A stretch of DNA of 64,000 nt from Streptomyces sparsogenes. GTDB lineage: Bacteria; Actinomycetota; Actinomycetes; Streptomycetales; Streptomycetaceae. The notes under the pieces were generated by a model that was not told where the DNA came from, made no database searches, and was given only the letters and a program-made list of their open reading frames with translations. Position 1 is the stretch's first letter; every line of letters begins with the position of its first letter. Positions 25,991 through 34,299 of the stretch are shown one piece after another. The translations under genes were made by a program, and so were the position numbers. Location of the stretch: positions 1-64,000 of the forward strand of contig NZ_MAXF01000030.1 of NCBI RefSeq assembly GCF_001704635.1, given 5' to 3'.

Positions 25991-27103
25991 ATGACGAACA
26001 CAGCCACCACATCCCGCCTCTTCACCCCCACCCGCCTCGGCCCCCTCGACCTCCCGAACCGCCTGGTCATGGCCCCGCTGACGCGCAACCGGGCCGCCGC
26101 CGACGGCAGCCCCACACCGCTGATGGCCGAGTACTACGCCCAGCGCGCCTCCGCGGGGCTGATCATCGCCGAGGCGTCCACCCCCAACGCGGTCGGCCAG
26201 ACCTACCCCAACATCACCGCCATCCACACCGACGCCCATGTGGCCGGCTGGCGGCAGGTCACCGAGGCGGTGGCCGCCGCGGGAGGCGGCCCGATGTTCC
26301 TCCAGATCCAGCACGGCGGCCGGAACGGCCACCCCGACACCAGCGGCCTCGTCCCCGTCGCCCCGTCCCCGATCCCGCTGCCGGAGACGATCCACACCCC
26401 GACCGGCCGCCAGGAGGCGGTTACCCCCCGCGAGATGACGCTCGACGACATCCGTACCACCATCGGCGACTTCGCCACCGCGGCCCGGCGCGCGCTCGAC
26501 GCGGGCTTCGCCGGAGTCGAGGTGCACAGCGCCAACGGCCACCTCCTCCACCAGTTCCTCTCCCCCGTCACCAACCGGCGCGCCGACGCGTACGGCGGCA
26601 GCGTGGACAACCGCGTCCGGTTCGTGGTCGAGGTCGTCGAGGCCGTCGCCGAGGCGGTCGGCCCCGAGCGGGTCGGCCTGCGCATCTCGCCGGGCACCGT
26701 GACCTTCAACGGCATCGCCGACCCCGACGCCGACGTGCTCTACCCGGCGCTCCTCGCCCGGGTGGCGGACAAGAACCTGGCCTATCTCCACATCGCCTTC
26801 GCCCACCCCGACAACGCCCTCTTCCAGCGCCTCCGTGCGGACTGGCCCGGCACCCTGATGGGCAACCCGGTCCTGCCCCAGGAGCAGATCCCCGCCGACG
26901 GCGGACGAGAGGCGGCCGAACGGATGCTGGCCGCGGGAGCCGACCTGATCGCCCTCGGCCGGCCCTTCCTCGCCAACCCCGACCTGGTCGAGCGGCTGCG
27001 CACCGGAGCACCCGTCAACCCGGTCCGTGACCGGTACCTGATGTACGTGGGCGGCCCCACCGGCTACACCGACTACCCCACCCTCGACAAGGTCGTAGCC
27101 TGA
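25991..27103 (+). CDS. Old Yellow Enzyme-type alkene reductase (FMN)
   Basis: This 370-residue TIM-barrel flavoprotein uses NAD(P)H to reduce the C=C bond of unsaturated aldehydes, ketones or nitro compounds. Family motifs are NRLVMAPLTRNRA, LQIQHGGRNGHP, the substrate-binding HSANGHLLHQFLSP pair (His and Asn), NRRADAYGGSVDNR and, at the end, ALGRPFLANPDLVERL. The start was placed at ATG 25991 (MTNTATTSRLFTP) because the upstream extension to 25928 would run through the operator. The divergent MerR gene suggests induction by an electrophilic substrate. The next gene is only 4 bp away. Confidence 0.92.
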   Translation: MTNTATTSRLFTPTRLGPLDLPNRLVMAPLTRNRAAADGSPTPLMAEYYAQRASAGLIIAEASTPNAVGQTYPNITAIHTDAHVAGWRQVTEAVAAAGGGPMFLQIQHGGRNGHPDTSGLVPVAPSPIPLPETIHTPTGRQEAVTPREMTLDDIRTTIGDFATAARRALDAGFAGVEVHSANGHLLHQFLSPVTNRRADAYGGSVDNRVRFVVEVVEAVAEAVGPERVGLRISPGTVTFNGIADPDADVLYPALLARVADKNLAYLHIAFAHPDNALFQRLRADWPGTLMGNPVLPQEQIPADGGREAAERMLAAGADLIALGRPFLANPDLVERLRTGAPVNPVRDRYLMYVGGPTGYTDYPTLDKVVA

Positions 27104-27107
27104 GGGG

Positions 27108-27995
27108 ATGTCGGCCAGTTACGAAGGCGAAGGCAGCACCGGCGAGGACCCGGGGGCGGCCGCGGCCCGCCTCACCGGGCGCCGGGTGAGCGGTCAGCGC
27201 CCGCCCTCGGGCGGGCCCGCCCACGTCGTGCTCGACGGCGGGCAGGTGGTGATGGTCAAGCGCGGCTCCGACCCCGGCGCCACGCGCGCCGAGGCGGCGG
27301 GACTGCTCTGGCTGGCCGAGGCCGACGCGGTCCGGGTCCCTGCCGTGCTCGGCCACGACGCGCACTGGCTGGTGACCGAACAGGTCCCCACCGGCGCCCC
27401 GAGCGCCCGCGCCGCGGCCCGCTTCGGCCGCGACCTGGCCGCCCTCCACGCCGCCGGCGCCCCCGCCTTCGGCGCGCCCCCACCCGGCGGCCCCGAGGAC
27501 GCGTACATCGGCCTCGCCCCGATGCGCAACACCCCCGGCCCCGACTGGCCCCACTGGTACGCCGAGCACCGCGTGCTCCCGTATCTGCGCCGCGCGGTCG
27601 ACGAGGGCACGCTGCACCCCACCGAGGCCCCCCTCATCGAACACGTCTGCGAACTCCTCCCCGCCCTGTCCGGCCCCGCCGAGCCGCCCGCCCGGCTCCA
27701 CGGCGACCTGTGGAACGGCAATGTGCTGTGGGGCGCCGACGGCCAGGCCTGGCTCATCGACCCCGCCGCCCACGGCGGCCACCGCGAGACCGACCTGGCC
27801 ATGCTCCACCTCTTCGGCTGCCCCCACCTCCACGACATCCTCGACGCCTACCACCGGACCACCCCCCTCGCCGACGGCTGGCCCGACCGCATCGCCCTCC
27901 ACCAGCTCTTCCCCCTCCTGGTCCACGCGGTCCTCTTCGGCCGCCCCTACGCCGACCAGGCCCTGGCGGCGGCCCGGACGGCCCTGGCGGCGTGA
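27108..27995 (+). CDS. Fructosamine/ketosamine-3-kinase family protein
   Basis: This 295-residue protein has the kinase-like fold of the fructosamine kinase family. VMVKRGSDP near residue 45 holds the ATP-contact lysine, LHGDLWNGNVLWG is the catalytic loop and IDPAAHGGHRETDLAML replaces the DFG segment. Members phosphorylate sugars attached to amines or proteins, starting their removal (deglycation). The exact substrate in actinobacteria is unsettled. It starts at ATG 27108, 4 bp after the reductase, so the two may share a transcript and perhaps a carbonyl-stress theme. Confidence 0.85.
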   Translation: MSASYEGEGSTGEDPGAAAARLTGRRVSGQRPPSGGPAHVVLDGGQVVMVKRGSDPGATRAEAAGLLWLAEADAVRVPAVLGHDAHWLVTEQVPTGAPSARAAARFGRDLAALHAAGAPAFGAPPPGGPEDAYIGLAPMRNTPGPDWPHWYAEHRVLPYLRRAVDEGTLHPTEAPLIEHVCELLPALSGPAEPPARLHGDLWNGNVLWGADGQAWLIDPAAHGGHRETDLAMLHLFGCPHLHDILDAYHRTTPLADGWPDRIALHQLFPLLVHAVLFGRPYADQALAAARTALAA

Positions 27996-28022
27996 CTCGC
28001 GGGAGGCCCCGCCCCGGGGTGC

Positions 28023-28042
28023 GTTCGGCGGCACCGCCGAAC
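28023..28042. terminator. Short hairpin between convergent genes
   Basis: GTTCGGCGG and CCGCCGAAC (28023-28031 and 28034-28042) form a tight hairpin between the kinase gene and the minus-strand isomerase, a likely bidirectional terminator. Confidence 0.55.
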
Positions 28043-28058
28043 ACTCCCCGCGCGGTCG

Positions 28059-28901
28059 TCACAGCACCAGCGTCCGGTACCGGTCGACGACCTCCGCCAG
28101 CACCTCCGCGCCGTCCCGCGCCCACAGGGCCGGGTTGAAGATCTCCACCTCGATCGGCCCGGTGAAGCCCGTCGCGTCGACCCGCTCCCGGAACCAGCGG
28201 AAATCGACCGAGCCGTCGCCGAGTTGGCCGCGGCCGAGGAGGACGCCCTCGGGGAGGGGGGTGATCCAGTCGGCGAGTTGGAAGGAGGCGAGGCGGCCGC
28301 CGGCGCCGGCGCGGGTGATCTGGGTGGAGACGGTGTCGTCCCACCAGAGGTGGTAGGTGTCGACGACGACGCCCACCTGCTCGGCGGGGAAGCGCTCGGC
28401 CAGGTCGAGGGCCTGGGCGAGGGTGGAGACGACGCAGCGGTCGGAGGCGTACATGGGGTGCAGCGGCTCGATGGCGAGGCGGACGCCTCGGTCGGCGGCG
28501 TAGGGGGCGAGTTCGGCGAGGGCGTCGGCGATGCGCTCGCGGGCGGCGAAGAGGTCGCGGCTGCCGGGTGGGAGGCCGCCGGAGACGAGGATGAGGGTGT
28601 CGGTGCCGAGGGTGGCGGCCTCGTCGATGGCGGCGCGGTTGTCGGCGAGGGCGGCGGCCCGTTCGGCCGGGTCGATGGCGGTGAAGAAGCCGCCCCGGCA
28701 CAGGGAGGTGACCGTCAGGCCCGCGTCGCGGATCAGCCGGGCGGCCGCCTCCACGCCGTACTCCTGGACGGGGGCGCGCCACAGGCCCACGCCGGGGACG
28801 CCGGCCTTGACGCAGCCCTCGGCCAGCTCGGGCAGCGACCACTGCTTGATCGTTTCCTGGTTGAGGCTCAGTCGGGTGAGGTCCCCGTGCACACCGGTCA
28901 T
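28059..28901 (-). CDS. Sugar phosphate isomerase/epimerase (TIM barrel)
   Basis: This 280-residue protein is an AP-endonuclease-2-like TIM barrel (xylose isomerase-like). It opens LTRLSLNQETIKQWSLPELAEGCVKAG. Later strands carry metal-ligand segments: LAIEPLHPMY (Glu), VGVVVDTYHLWWDD (Asp and His) and EVEIFNP (Glu). Such enzymes isomerise sugars, keto-sugars or inositol derivatives. The start at ATG 28901 overlaps the stop of the DUF993 gene by four bases, so it is the last gene of a three-gene operon with DUF993 and a Gfo/Idh dehydrogenase. The set suggests breakdown of an oxidised sugar, but the substrate is not known. Confidence 0.85.
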   Translation of the reverse strand: MTGVHGDLTRLSLNQETIKQWSLPELAEGCVKAGVPGVGLWRAPVQEYGVEAAARLIRDAGLTVTSLCRGGFFTAIDPAERAAALADNRAAIDEAATLGTDTLILVSGGLPPGSRDLFAARERIADALAELAPYAADRGVRLAIEPLHPMYASDRCVVSTLAQALDLAERFPAEQVGVVVDTYHLWWDDTVSTQITRAGAGGRLASFQLADWITPLPEGVLLGRGQLGDGSVDFRWFRERVDATGFTGPIEVEIFNPALWARDGAEVLAEVVDRYRTLVL

Positions 28902-30070
28902 CGCGCCACTCCGTACACCGTCAGCAGGGTCTTCATCCTCGACTCGGCCAGCGCCGGGTCGGGGAAGAGGCCGAGCCCGTCGGCCAGTTCGTACGCCCGC
29001 GCCAGGTGCGGCAGGGAGCGGGCGGACTGGAGGCCGCCGACCATCGTGAAGTGGGACTGGTGGCCGGCCAGCCAGGCCAGGAAGACGACGCCGGTCTTGT
29101 AGAAGCGGGTCGGGGCCTGGAAGAGGTGGCGGGACAGCTCGACGGTGGGGTCGAGCAGCGCGCGGAAGGCGGCCGTGTCGCCGGTGTCCAGCCTGCGCAC
29201 CGCCTCGGCGGCCAGCGGGCCCAGGGGGTCGAAGATGCCGAGGAGGGCGTGGCTGAAGCCGCGGTCGTCGCCCGCGATCAGCTCGGGGTAGTTGAAGTCG
29301 TCGCCGGTGTAGCAGCGCACGCCGTCCGGGAGGAGGCGGCGCAGCTCGACCTCGCGCCGGGCGTCGAGGAGGGAGACCTTGATGCCGTCGACCTTGTCGG
29401 GGTGGGCGGCGATCACGTCGAGGAAGGTGCGGGTGGCGGCGTCCAGGTCGGTGGAGCCCCAGTAGCCCTCCAGGGCCGGGTCGAACATCGGCCCGAGCCA
29501 GTGCAGGATGACGGGCTCGGCCGTCTGGCGCAGCAGGTGGCCGTAGACCTCCAGGTAGTCCTCGGGGCCCTTGGCCACGGCGGTCAGGGCCCGGGAGGCC
29601 ATGAGGATGGCCTGGGCGCCCGCCGTCTCGACGACCGCGAGCTGCTCCTCGTACGCGGCCCTGACCTGGCCGAGGCCGTACGGATAGCCGATCCCGGTGG
29701 CGGCCAGCTGGTCGGTGCCGACGCCGCAGGCGATGCGGCCGCCGACCGCCTTGGCCTCGGCCGCCGAGCGGCGGATCAGCTCGGCGGCTCCGGCCCAGTC
29801 CAGGCCCATGCCGCGCTGGGCGGTGTCCATGGCCTCGGCGACGCCGAGCCCGTGGGACCACAGGTGGCGGCGGAAGGCGAGGGTGGCGTCCCAGTCGACG
29901 GCGGCGGGGCTGTCGGGGGTGACGTCGGCGTACGGGTCGGCGACGACGTGGGCGGCGGAGAAGACCGTGCGGGAGGCGAGCGGCGCGCCGCCGGGGGCGA
30001 AGGCCGCGGGTTCGGTGCGGGGCTCGTACGGGCGGGTGGAGCCGTCGGCGGCGGGCAGGTGGAGGGTCAC
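28898..30070 (-). CDS. DUF993 protein, dihydrodipicolinate synthase-like
   Basis: This 390-residue protein resembles the DUF993 group of aldolase-type TIM barrels. Recognisable pieces are SRTVFSAAHVVADPYAD, GMGLDWAGAAELIRRS, IACGVGTDQLAATG, VILHWLGPMFDPALEGYWGS and KVSLLDARREVELRRLLP. The last holds a lysine where class I aldolases form a Schiff base, although I cannot confirm that role here. It begins at GTG 30070, overlapping the dehydrogenase stop (GTGA), and its own stop overlaps the isomerase start. Aldol cleavage of a keto-sugar made by the neighbouring dehydrogenase is a reasonable guess. No reaction is established that I know of. Confidence 0.8.
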   Translation of the reverse strand: MTLHLPAADGSTRPYEPRTEPAAFAPGGAPLASRTVFSAAHVVADPYADVTPDSPAAVDWDATLAFRRHLWSHGLGVAEAMDTAQRGMGLDWAGAAELIRRSAAEAKAVGGRIACGVGTDQLAATGIGYPYGLGQVRAAYEEQLAVVETAGAQAILMASRALTAVAKGPEDYLEVYGHLLRQTAEPVILHWLGPMFDPALEGYWGSTDLDAATRTFLDVIAAHPDKVDGIKVSLLDARREVELRRLLPDGVRCYTGDDFNYPELIAGDDRGFSHALLGIFDPLGPLAAEAVRRLDTGDTAAFRALLDPTVELSRHLFQAPTRFYKTGVVFLAWLAGHQSHFTMVGGLQSARSLPHLARAYELADGLGLFPDPALAESRMKTLLTVYGVAR

Positions 30071-31218
30071 AGGCTCAGCTCCGGCACGTCCAGGCGGCGG
30101 CCCTCGGCCGACGACCTGAGGCCCAGCTCGGCGAGTTGCACTCCGCGCGCGCCGGCGAGCAGGTCCCAGTGCCAGGGCTCGTCGAGGACGACATGGCGCA
30201 GGAACAGCTCCCACTGCGCCTTGAAGCCGTTGTCGAACTCCTCGTTGTCGGGGACCTCCTGCCACTGGTCGCGGAAGGACTCGGTCAGCGGGAGGTCGGG
30301 GTTCCAGACGGGCTTGGGGGTGGCGGAGCGGTGCTGGGCGCGGCAGCGGCGCAGCCCCGCGACGGCCGAGCCCTCGGTGCCGTCGACCTGGAACTCGACC
30401 AGCTCGTCGCGGTTGACGCGGACCGCCCAGGAGGAGTTGATCTGGGCGACGGCGCCGCCTTCGAGCTGGAAGATGCCGTAGGCCGCGTCGTCGGCGGTGG
30501 CGTCGTACGGCTTGCCCTGCTCGTCCCAGCGGTGCGGGATGTGGGTGGCGGCGTGCGCCTGGACGGTCCGTACGGGGCCGAACAGCTCGTGCAGCACGTA
30601 CTCCCAGTGGGGGAACATGTCGACGACGATGCCGCCGCCGTCCTCGGCGCGGTAGTTCCACGAGGGGCGCTGGGCGCTCTGCCAGTCGCCCTCGAAGACC
30701 CAGTAGCCGAACTCGCCGCGCACGGACAGGATCCGGCCGAAGAAGCCCCCGTCGATGAGCCGCTTCAGCTTGAGCAGGCCGGGGAGGAAGATCTTGTCCT
30801 GGACCACGCCGTGCTTCACGCCGGCCGCCTCGGCGAGCCGGGCCAGCTCCAGCGCGCCCTCCAGGCCGGTGGCGGTGGGCTTCTCGGTGTAGATGTGCTT
30901 GCCGGCCGCGACGGCCTTCTTGATGGCCTCCTCGCGGGCGGCGGTGACCTGGGCGTCGAAGTAGATGTCGATCGAGTCGTCGGCCAGGACGGCGTCCAGG
31001 TCGGTGGACCAGTGCTCCAGGCCGTGGCGCTCGGCCAGGGCCTTCAGGGCGTGCTCCCGGCGGCCGACCAGGACCGGTTCGGGCCACAGCACGCCGCCGT
31101 CGCCGAGGTCGAGGCCGCCTTGTTCGCGGATGGCGAGGAGGGAGCGGACGAGGTGCTGGCGGTAGCCCATGCGGCCCGTCACGCCGTTCATAGCGATCCG
31201 CACTGTCTTGCGTGTCAC
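30067..31218 (-). CDS. Gfo/Idh/MocA-family NAD(P)-dependent oxidoreductase (first)
   Basis: This 383-residue dehydrogenase has an N-terminal Rossmann fold (TVRIAMNGVTGRMGYRQHL) and the family core YTEKPTATGLEGALELARL, where EKP holds the catalytic lysine. A C-terminal substrate domain follows (GGIVVDMFPHWEYVLHELFG). The family oxidises sugars and inositols, often at C3. The start was set at GTG 31218, which follows GGTGAGGAGAAG, rather than ATG 31266, which has no ribosome site and sits on the LacI-type operator. It is first of a tight three-gene operon with DUF993 and an isomerase. The palindrome at 31268-31279 should place it under the same LacI repressor as the ABC importer operon. Confidence 0.88.
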   Translation of the reverse strand: MTRKTVRIAMNGVTGRMGYRQHLVRSLLAIREQGGLDLGDGGVLWPEPVLVGRREHALKALAERHGLEHWSTDLDAVLADDSIDIYFDAQVTAAREEAIKKAVAAGKHIYTEKPTATGLEGALELARLAEAAGVKHGVVQDKIFLPGLLKLKRLIDGGFFGRILSVRGEFGYWVFEGDWQSAQRPSWNYRAEDGGGIVVDMFPHWEYVLHELFGPVRTVQAHAATHIPHRWDEQGKPYDATADDAAYGIFQLEGGAVAQINSSWAVRVNRDELVEFQVDGTEGSAVAGLRRCRAQHRSATPKPVWNPDLPLTESFRDQWQEVPDNEEFDNGFKAQWELFLRHVVLDEPWHWDLLAGARGVQLAELGLRSSAEGRRLDVPELSL

Positions 31219-31267
31219 GGTTTTCTTCTCCTCACCGAGGTCCTCATCAGACGTCGCCAGAGTCATA

Positions 31268-31279
31268 GCAAGCGCTTTC
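31268..31279. promoter_or_regulatory. LacI-type operator GCAAGCGCTTTC, site 1
   Basis: The 12-mer GCAAGCGCTTTC, centred on AAGCGCTT, lies 50 bp upstream of the first dehydrogenase start. Its exact reverse complement lies at 38660-38671, before the second dehydrogenase operon and beside a LacI gene. Confidence 0.75.
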
Positions 31280-31318
31280 TACACCTCACACGCTAGCCGC
31301 CCCGGGCCGCCCATGTAC

Positions 31319-31366
31319 AGAGGAGTGAGGGGCCAGAGGAGTGAGGGGCCAGAGGAGTGAGGGGTC
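31319..31366. repeat. Three tandem copies of a 16-bp repeat
   Basis: AGAGGAGTGAGGGGCC occurs three times in a row (31319-31334, 31335-31350, 31351-31366), the last with one change. It lies between two minus-strand operons. The bottom strand is pyrimidine-rich. A slippage-prone tract with no evident function. Confidence 0.85.
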
Positions 31367-31394
31367 GGAGAGCGGACGCGGGGCGGTCGGCGCT

Positions 31395-31703
31395 TCAGCG
31401 CAGGGTCAGGCGGTAATTGAACGGCGCCGTGCACCGAGGCCAGCAGGCGCAGGCTGCGGCGGCCCGGGCCTTGCCCTGGTCTCTCAGCTCGGCGATGGCG
31501 GCGGCGCGGCCGGCCAAAACCTCGGCCACCCGGCCGTCCGCCGCCTTGGTGAGGACGACCAGGAAGTCCTTGTCCGGCTCCTTGGGCAGGCCGTGCCCGG
31601 GCCGGGTGGCGGATGCCGGTGCCGCGACGGACTCGGGCGCGGCGGCGAGCAGCCCGCCGACGGCGGCGGTCCCGGCGAGGAAGTGGCGGCGGTGCAGGGG
31701 CAT
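31395..31703 (-). CDS. Small Tat-exported protein of unknown function, possibly a remnant
   Basis: This 102-residue reading frame starts MPLHRRHFLAGTAAVGGLLA, a twin-arginine-type signal with RRHFL followed by a hydrophobic core and an Ala-rich cleavage region. The mature part contains KDFLVVLTKAADGRVAEVLAGR, an Ala-Cys-rich stretch and ends FNYRLTLR, which resembles a closing beta strand of a larger extracellular enzyme. I do not recognise a family. The jump from signal-adjacent to strand-like sequence suggests an internal deletion of a longer secreted protein, as an inference. The start overlaps the DUF624 stop by one base (TGATG), so it belongs to the importer operon. Confidence 0.55.
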   Translation of the reverse strand: MPLHRRHFLAGTAAVGGLLAAAPESVAAPASATRPGHGLPKEPDKDFLVVLTKAADGRVAEVLAGRAAAIAELRDQGKARAAAACACWPRCTAPFNYRLTLR

Positions 31704-32440
31704 CAGGGGTGCTCCGTGGTGGTTCGGGAGTACGCAGAGGCGGCGGGGACGGCCGGGGTGGTGGCAGAGGTGGCCGCGGTGGCGGGGACGGCCAGGGCAG
31801 CCGGGGCGGCGTCGTCGGCCGGGACGGCCGGGGCGGCCGCGGCGGCCGGGGCCGTGGTCCCCGCGTGGTCTACGGCCCGCGCGGCCAGGGCCAGCGGGCC
31901 GGGGACGAGGAGGGCCAGCGGCGGGTAGGCCCAGGCGCAGACCGCGGCGGTGGCCACGGCCAGCAGCAGGACCGCGCTGCCGCGCGGCGCGCGCACCGTC
32001 TCGTACGCCGCCGCGCGCGCCGCCTCGCGCCAGCCGGTGGCCGACTCCGGGCGGGCGCAGGCGCGCAGCAGGACGACGGCCAGCAGGGCGCCGGCGACCA
32101 GCAGGGCGGGGCGGAAGACCGCCGCGCCCGGCAGGCCGGCCCCGGCCACCAGCGCGTTGAACAGCAGCAGCGCGCCGCCCGCGACGACGGCGGCCCCGGC
32201 CGCCAGGTCGCCGGTGCGCAGCCGGGCGCGCAGGGCCCGGAAGTAGCCCCCGACGGTGATCGTCCGGTCGTGGCGGACCCGCCGGTCCAGCACGGCGCAG
32301 GCGGTGGACATCGCGGCGGGCGCGGTGAGCACCGGCAGGCAGGCGACGGTGGTGGCGAGGCCCAGCAGCAGCACGTCGGAGAAGAGGGCGAAGCGGGGGC
32401 CGACGAGTTCCCCCGGCTCCCGGGTGGTGGCCTGCGGCAC
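31703..32440 (-). CDS. DUF624/YesL-like membrane protein
   Basis: This 245-residue protein has the DUF624 pattern: an early helix (FSDVLLLGLATTVACLPVLTAPAAMSTACAVLDRRVRHD), a basic cytoplasmic loop (YFRALRARLRTG) and several later helices. Such proteins usually accompany carbohydrate ABC importers in Firmicutes and actinobacteria, and their function is unclear. It starts at GTG 32440, 6 bp after the permease stop, in the same operon. The last 45 residues are an Ala-Pro-Thr-rich tail after the final helix. Confidence 0.75.
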   Translation of the reverse strand: MPQATTREPGELVGPRFALFSDVLLLGLATTVACLPVLTAPAAMSTACAVLDRRVRHDRTITVGGYFRALRARLRTGDLAAGAAVVAGGALLLFNALVAGAGLPGAAVFRPALLVAGALLAVVLLRACARPESATGWREAARAAAYETVRAPRGSAVLLLAVATAAVCAWAYPPLALLVPGPLALAARAVDHAGTTAPAAAAAPAVPADDAAPAALAVPATAATSATTPAVPAASAYSRTTTEHP

Positions 32441-32446
32441 GGCGGG

Positions 32447-33337
32447 TCAGCCCTTCAGTCCGGAGTTGGCCATGCCCTCCACCAGGAACCGCTGGAAGGC
32501 GAGGAAGAACAGCACGATCGGCAGCAGCGCGAAGACCGACATGGCGAACATCGGGCCGAAGGCCGACTGGCTGGAGGCGTCCACGAAGGACCGCAGGGCC
32601 AGGGTGAGGGTGAACTTCTCCGGCTCGAAGAGATAGATGAGCTGCGTGAAGAAGTCGTTCCAGGTCCAGATGAAGGTGAAGATCGCCGTGGTGATCAGGG
32701 CGGGCCTGGTCAGCGGCAGGATGACGCTGAAGAAGGAGCGGAAGGGGCCGCAGCCGTCGATCCGCGCCGCCTCCTCCAGCTCGCGCGGCAGCGAGCGCAT
32801 GAACTGCACGATGAGGAAGACGAAGAAGGCGTCGGTGGCCAGGAACTTCGGCAGGATCATCGGCCAGTACGTGTTCACCATGCCGAGCTGGTTGAAGACG
32901 ATGTACTGCGGGATCAGCACCGCGTGGTGCGGCAGCATGATCGTCGCGATCATGAAGGCGAACAGCGGGCCGCGCATCCGGAACCGCAGCCGCGCGAAGG
33001 CGTACGCGGCGAGTGAGCAGCTGATGACGTTGCCGAGCACCGCGCCGCCCGCGATGAGCAGCGAGTTCCACAGCAGCCGGCCGACGCTGACCTCGTTCAC
33101 GCCGTCCAGCGCGGTGGAGTAGTTGCTCCACTCGAGGTGGCTGGGCAGCAGCTTGAGGCTGGCGATCACCTCGTCGGCCGGCTTGAAGGAGGTCGCGATC
33201 AGCCAGGCCAGCGGGTAGAGCATCACCAGCAGCACGGCGATCAGGACGGCGTGCAGGGCGATCCGGGCGGGGCGCGGGCGTCGACCGCCCGCCGCGCGGC
33301 CGGTCGCCACCGCGCGGGTGGTGTCCACGGTGGTCAT
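32447..33337 (-). CDS. Carbohydrate ABC importer permease (MalG type)
   Basis: This 296-residue integral membrane protein has six predicted helices. The EAA loop reads LEEAARIDGCGPFRSFFSVILPLTRPA, the contact with the ATPase subunit, and the family opening is PLAWLIATSFKPADEV. It is the second permease of a CUT1-type importer. The start at ATG 33337 overlaps the stop of the first permease (ATGA). No ATPase gene is present in the operon, so the importer probably uses the shared MsiK-type ATPase encoded elsewhere, as is known for other Streptomyces sugar importers. Confidence 0.9.
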   Translation of the reverse strand: MTTVDTTRAVATGRAAGGRRPRPARIALHAVLIAVLLVMLYPLAWLIATSFKPADEVIASLKLLPSHLEWSNYSTALDGVNEVSVGRLLWNSLLIAGGAVLGNVISCSLAAYAFARLRFRMRGPLFAFMIATIMLPHHAVLIPQYIVFNQLGMVNTYWPMILPKFLATDAFFVFLIVQFMRSLPRELEEAARIDGCGPFRSFFSVILPLTRPALITTAIFTFIWTWNDFFTQLIYLFEPEKFTLTLALRSFVDASSQSAFGPMFAMSVFALLPIVLFFLAFQRFLVEGMANSGLKG

Positions 33338-34299
33338 CGGGCCCCCTCGTTGTCGTCGTTGGCGTAGAAGACCCAGGAGCGGGAGGTGCGGAAGAGCACC
33401 GCGGTGACGATGCCGATGGCCACCAGCAGCACCCAGGCCATGGCCGAGGCGTAGCCCATGTGGGAGGCGGTGAAGCCGCGGTCGTAGAGGTAGAGGGTGT
33501 AGAAGAGGGTGGAGTCCGCGGGTCCGCCCTTGCCCCCGCTGACCGCGAAGGCCGGGGTGAAGACCTGGAACGCCTGGATGGTCTGCAGCACCAGGTTGAA
33601 GAAGAGCACCGGGGACAGCATCGGCAGGGTGATGGAGCGGAACTGCCGCCACCACCCGGCCCCGTCCATGGCCGCCGCCTCGTACAGCTCGCCGGGTATC
33701 TGCTGCAGCCCGGCCAGGAAGATCACCATGGGGGCGCCGAACTGCCACACCGTGAGCAGCGCGACCGCCACCAGCGCCCAGCCGGGCTTGTTGACCCAGC
33801 CGCCGATGTCCAGGCCGAACCAGGACAGCAGATTGTCCACGGTGCCGCCGTCGTTGAAGATCGCCCGCCAGACCAGGGCGACGCTCATGGACGCGCCGAG
33901 CAGCGAGGGGGCGTAGAACGCGGAGCGGTAGAAGCCCTTGCCGCGCTTGACGGACTTCAGCGCGATCGCGACCGCGAGGGCCAGCGCGAGCTGGAGCGGG
34001 ACCGCGATCACGACGTAGGTGAGGGTCGAGGTGACCGACCGCCAGAAGCGGGGGTCCTCGGTGAACATCTGGACGTAGTTGCGGAAGCCGACCCAGCTGG
34101 GGTCGTTGAACATGTCGTAGTTGGTGAACGACAGGTACAGCGAGACGGCCATGGGCAGCAGCGTCAGCACGCAGGCGCCGAGCACCCACGGGGACAGGAA
34201 CACCCAGGCGGCGCCCTCGCGCTCGCGCTTCGGGGGGCGCTTGCCGGTCCGGCCGGCGCTCGCGGGGGCCGGCTGGGGGCGGGTCGCGGTCGCGGTCAT
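33334..34299 (-). CDS. Carbohydrate ABC importer permease (MalF type)
   Basis: This 321-residue membrane protein begins with a Pro-Ala-rich cytoplasmic tail and enters WVFLSPWVLGACVLTLLPMAVSLYLSFTNYDMF, the typical first helix of MalF-like permeases. The EAA loop is ELYEAAAMDGAGWWRQFRSITLPMLSPV. It pairs with the next permease to form the channel. The start at ATG 34299 overlaps the stop of the binding-protein gene by four bases, so the three genes are translationally coupled. Confidence 0.9.
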   Translation of the reverse strand: MTATATRPQPAPASAGRTGKRPPKREREGAAWVFLSPWVLGACVLTLLPMAVSLYLSFTNYDMFNDPSWVGFRNYVQMFTEDPRFWRSVTSTLTYVVIAVPLQLALALAVAIALKSVKRGKGFYRSAFYAPSLLGASMSVALVWRAIFNDGGTVDNLLSWFGLDIGGWVNKPGWALVAVALLTVWQFGAPMVIFLAGLQQIPGELYEAAAMDGAGWWRQFRSITLPMLSPVLFFNLVLQTIQAFQVFTPAFAVSGGKGGPADSTLFYTLYLYDRGFTASHMGYASAMAWVLLVAIGIVTAVLFRTSRSWVFYANDDNEGAR

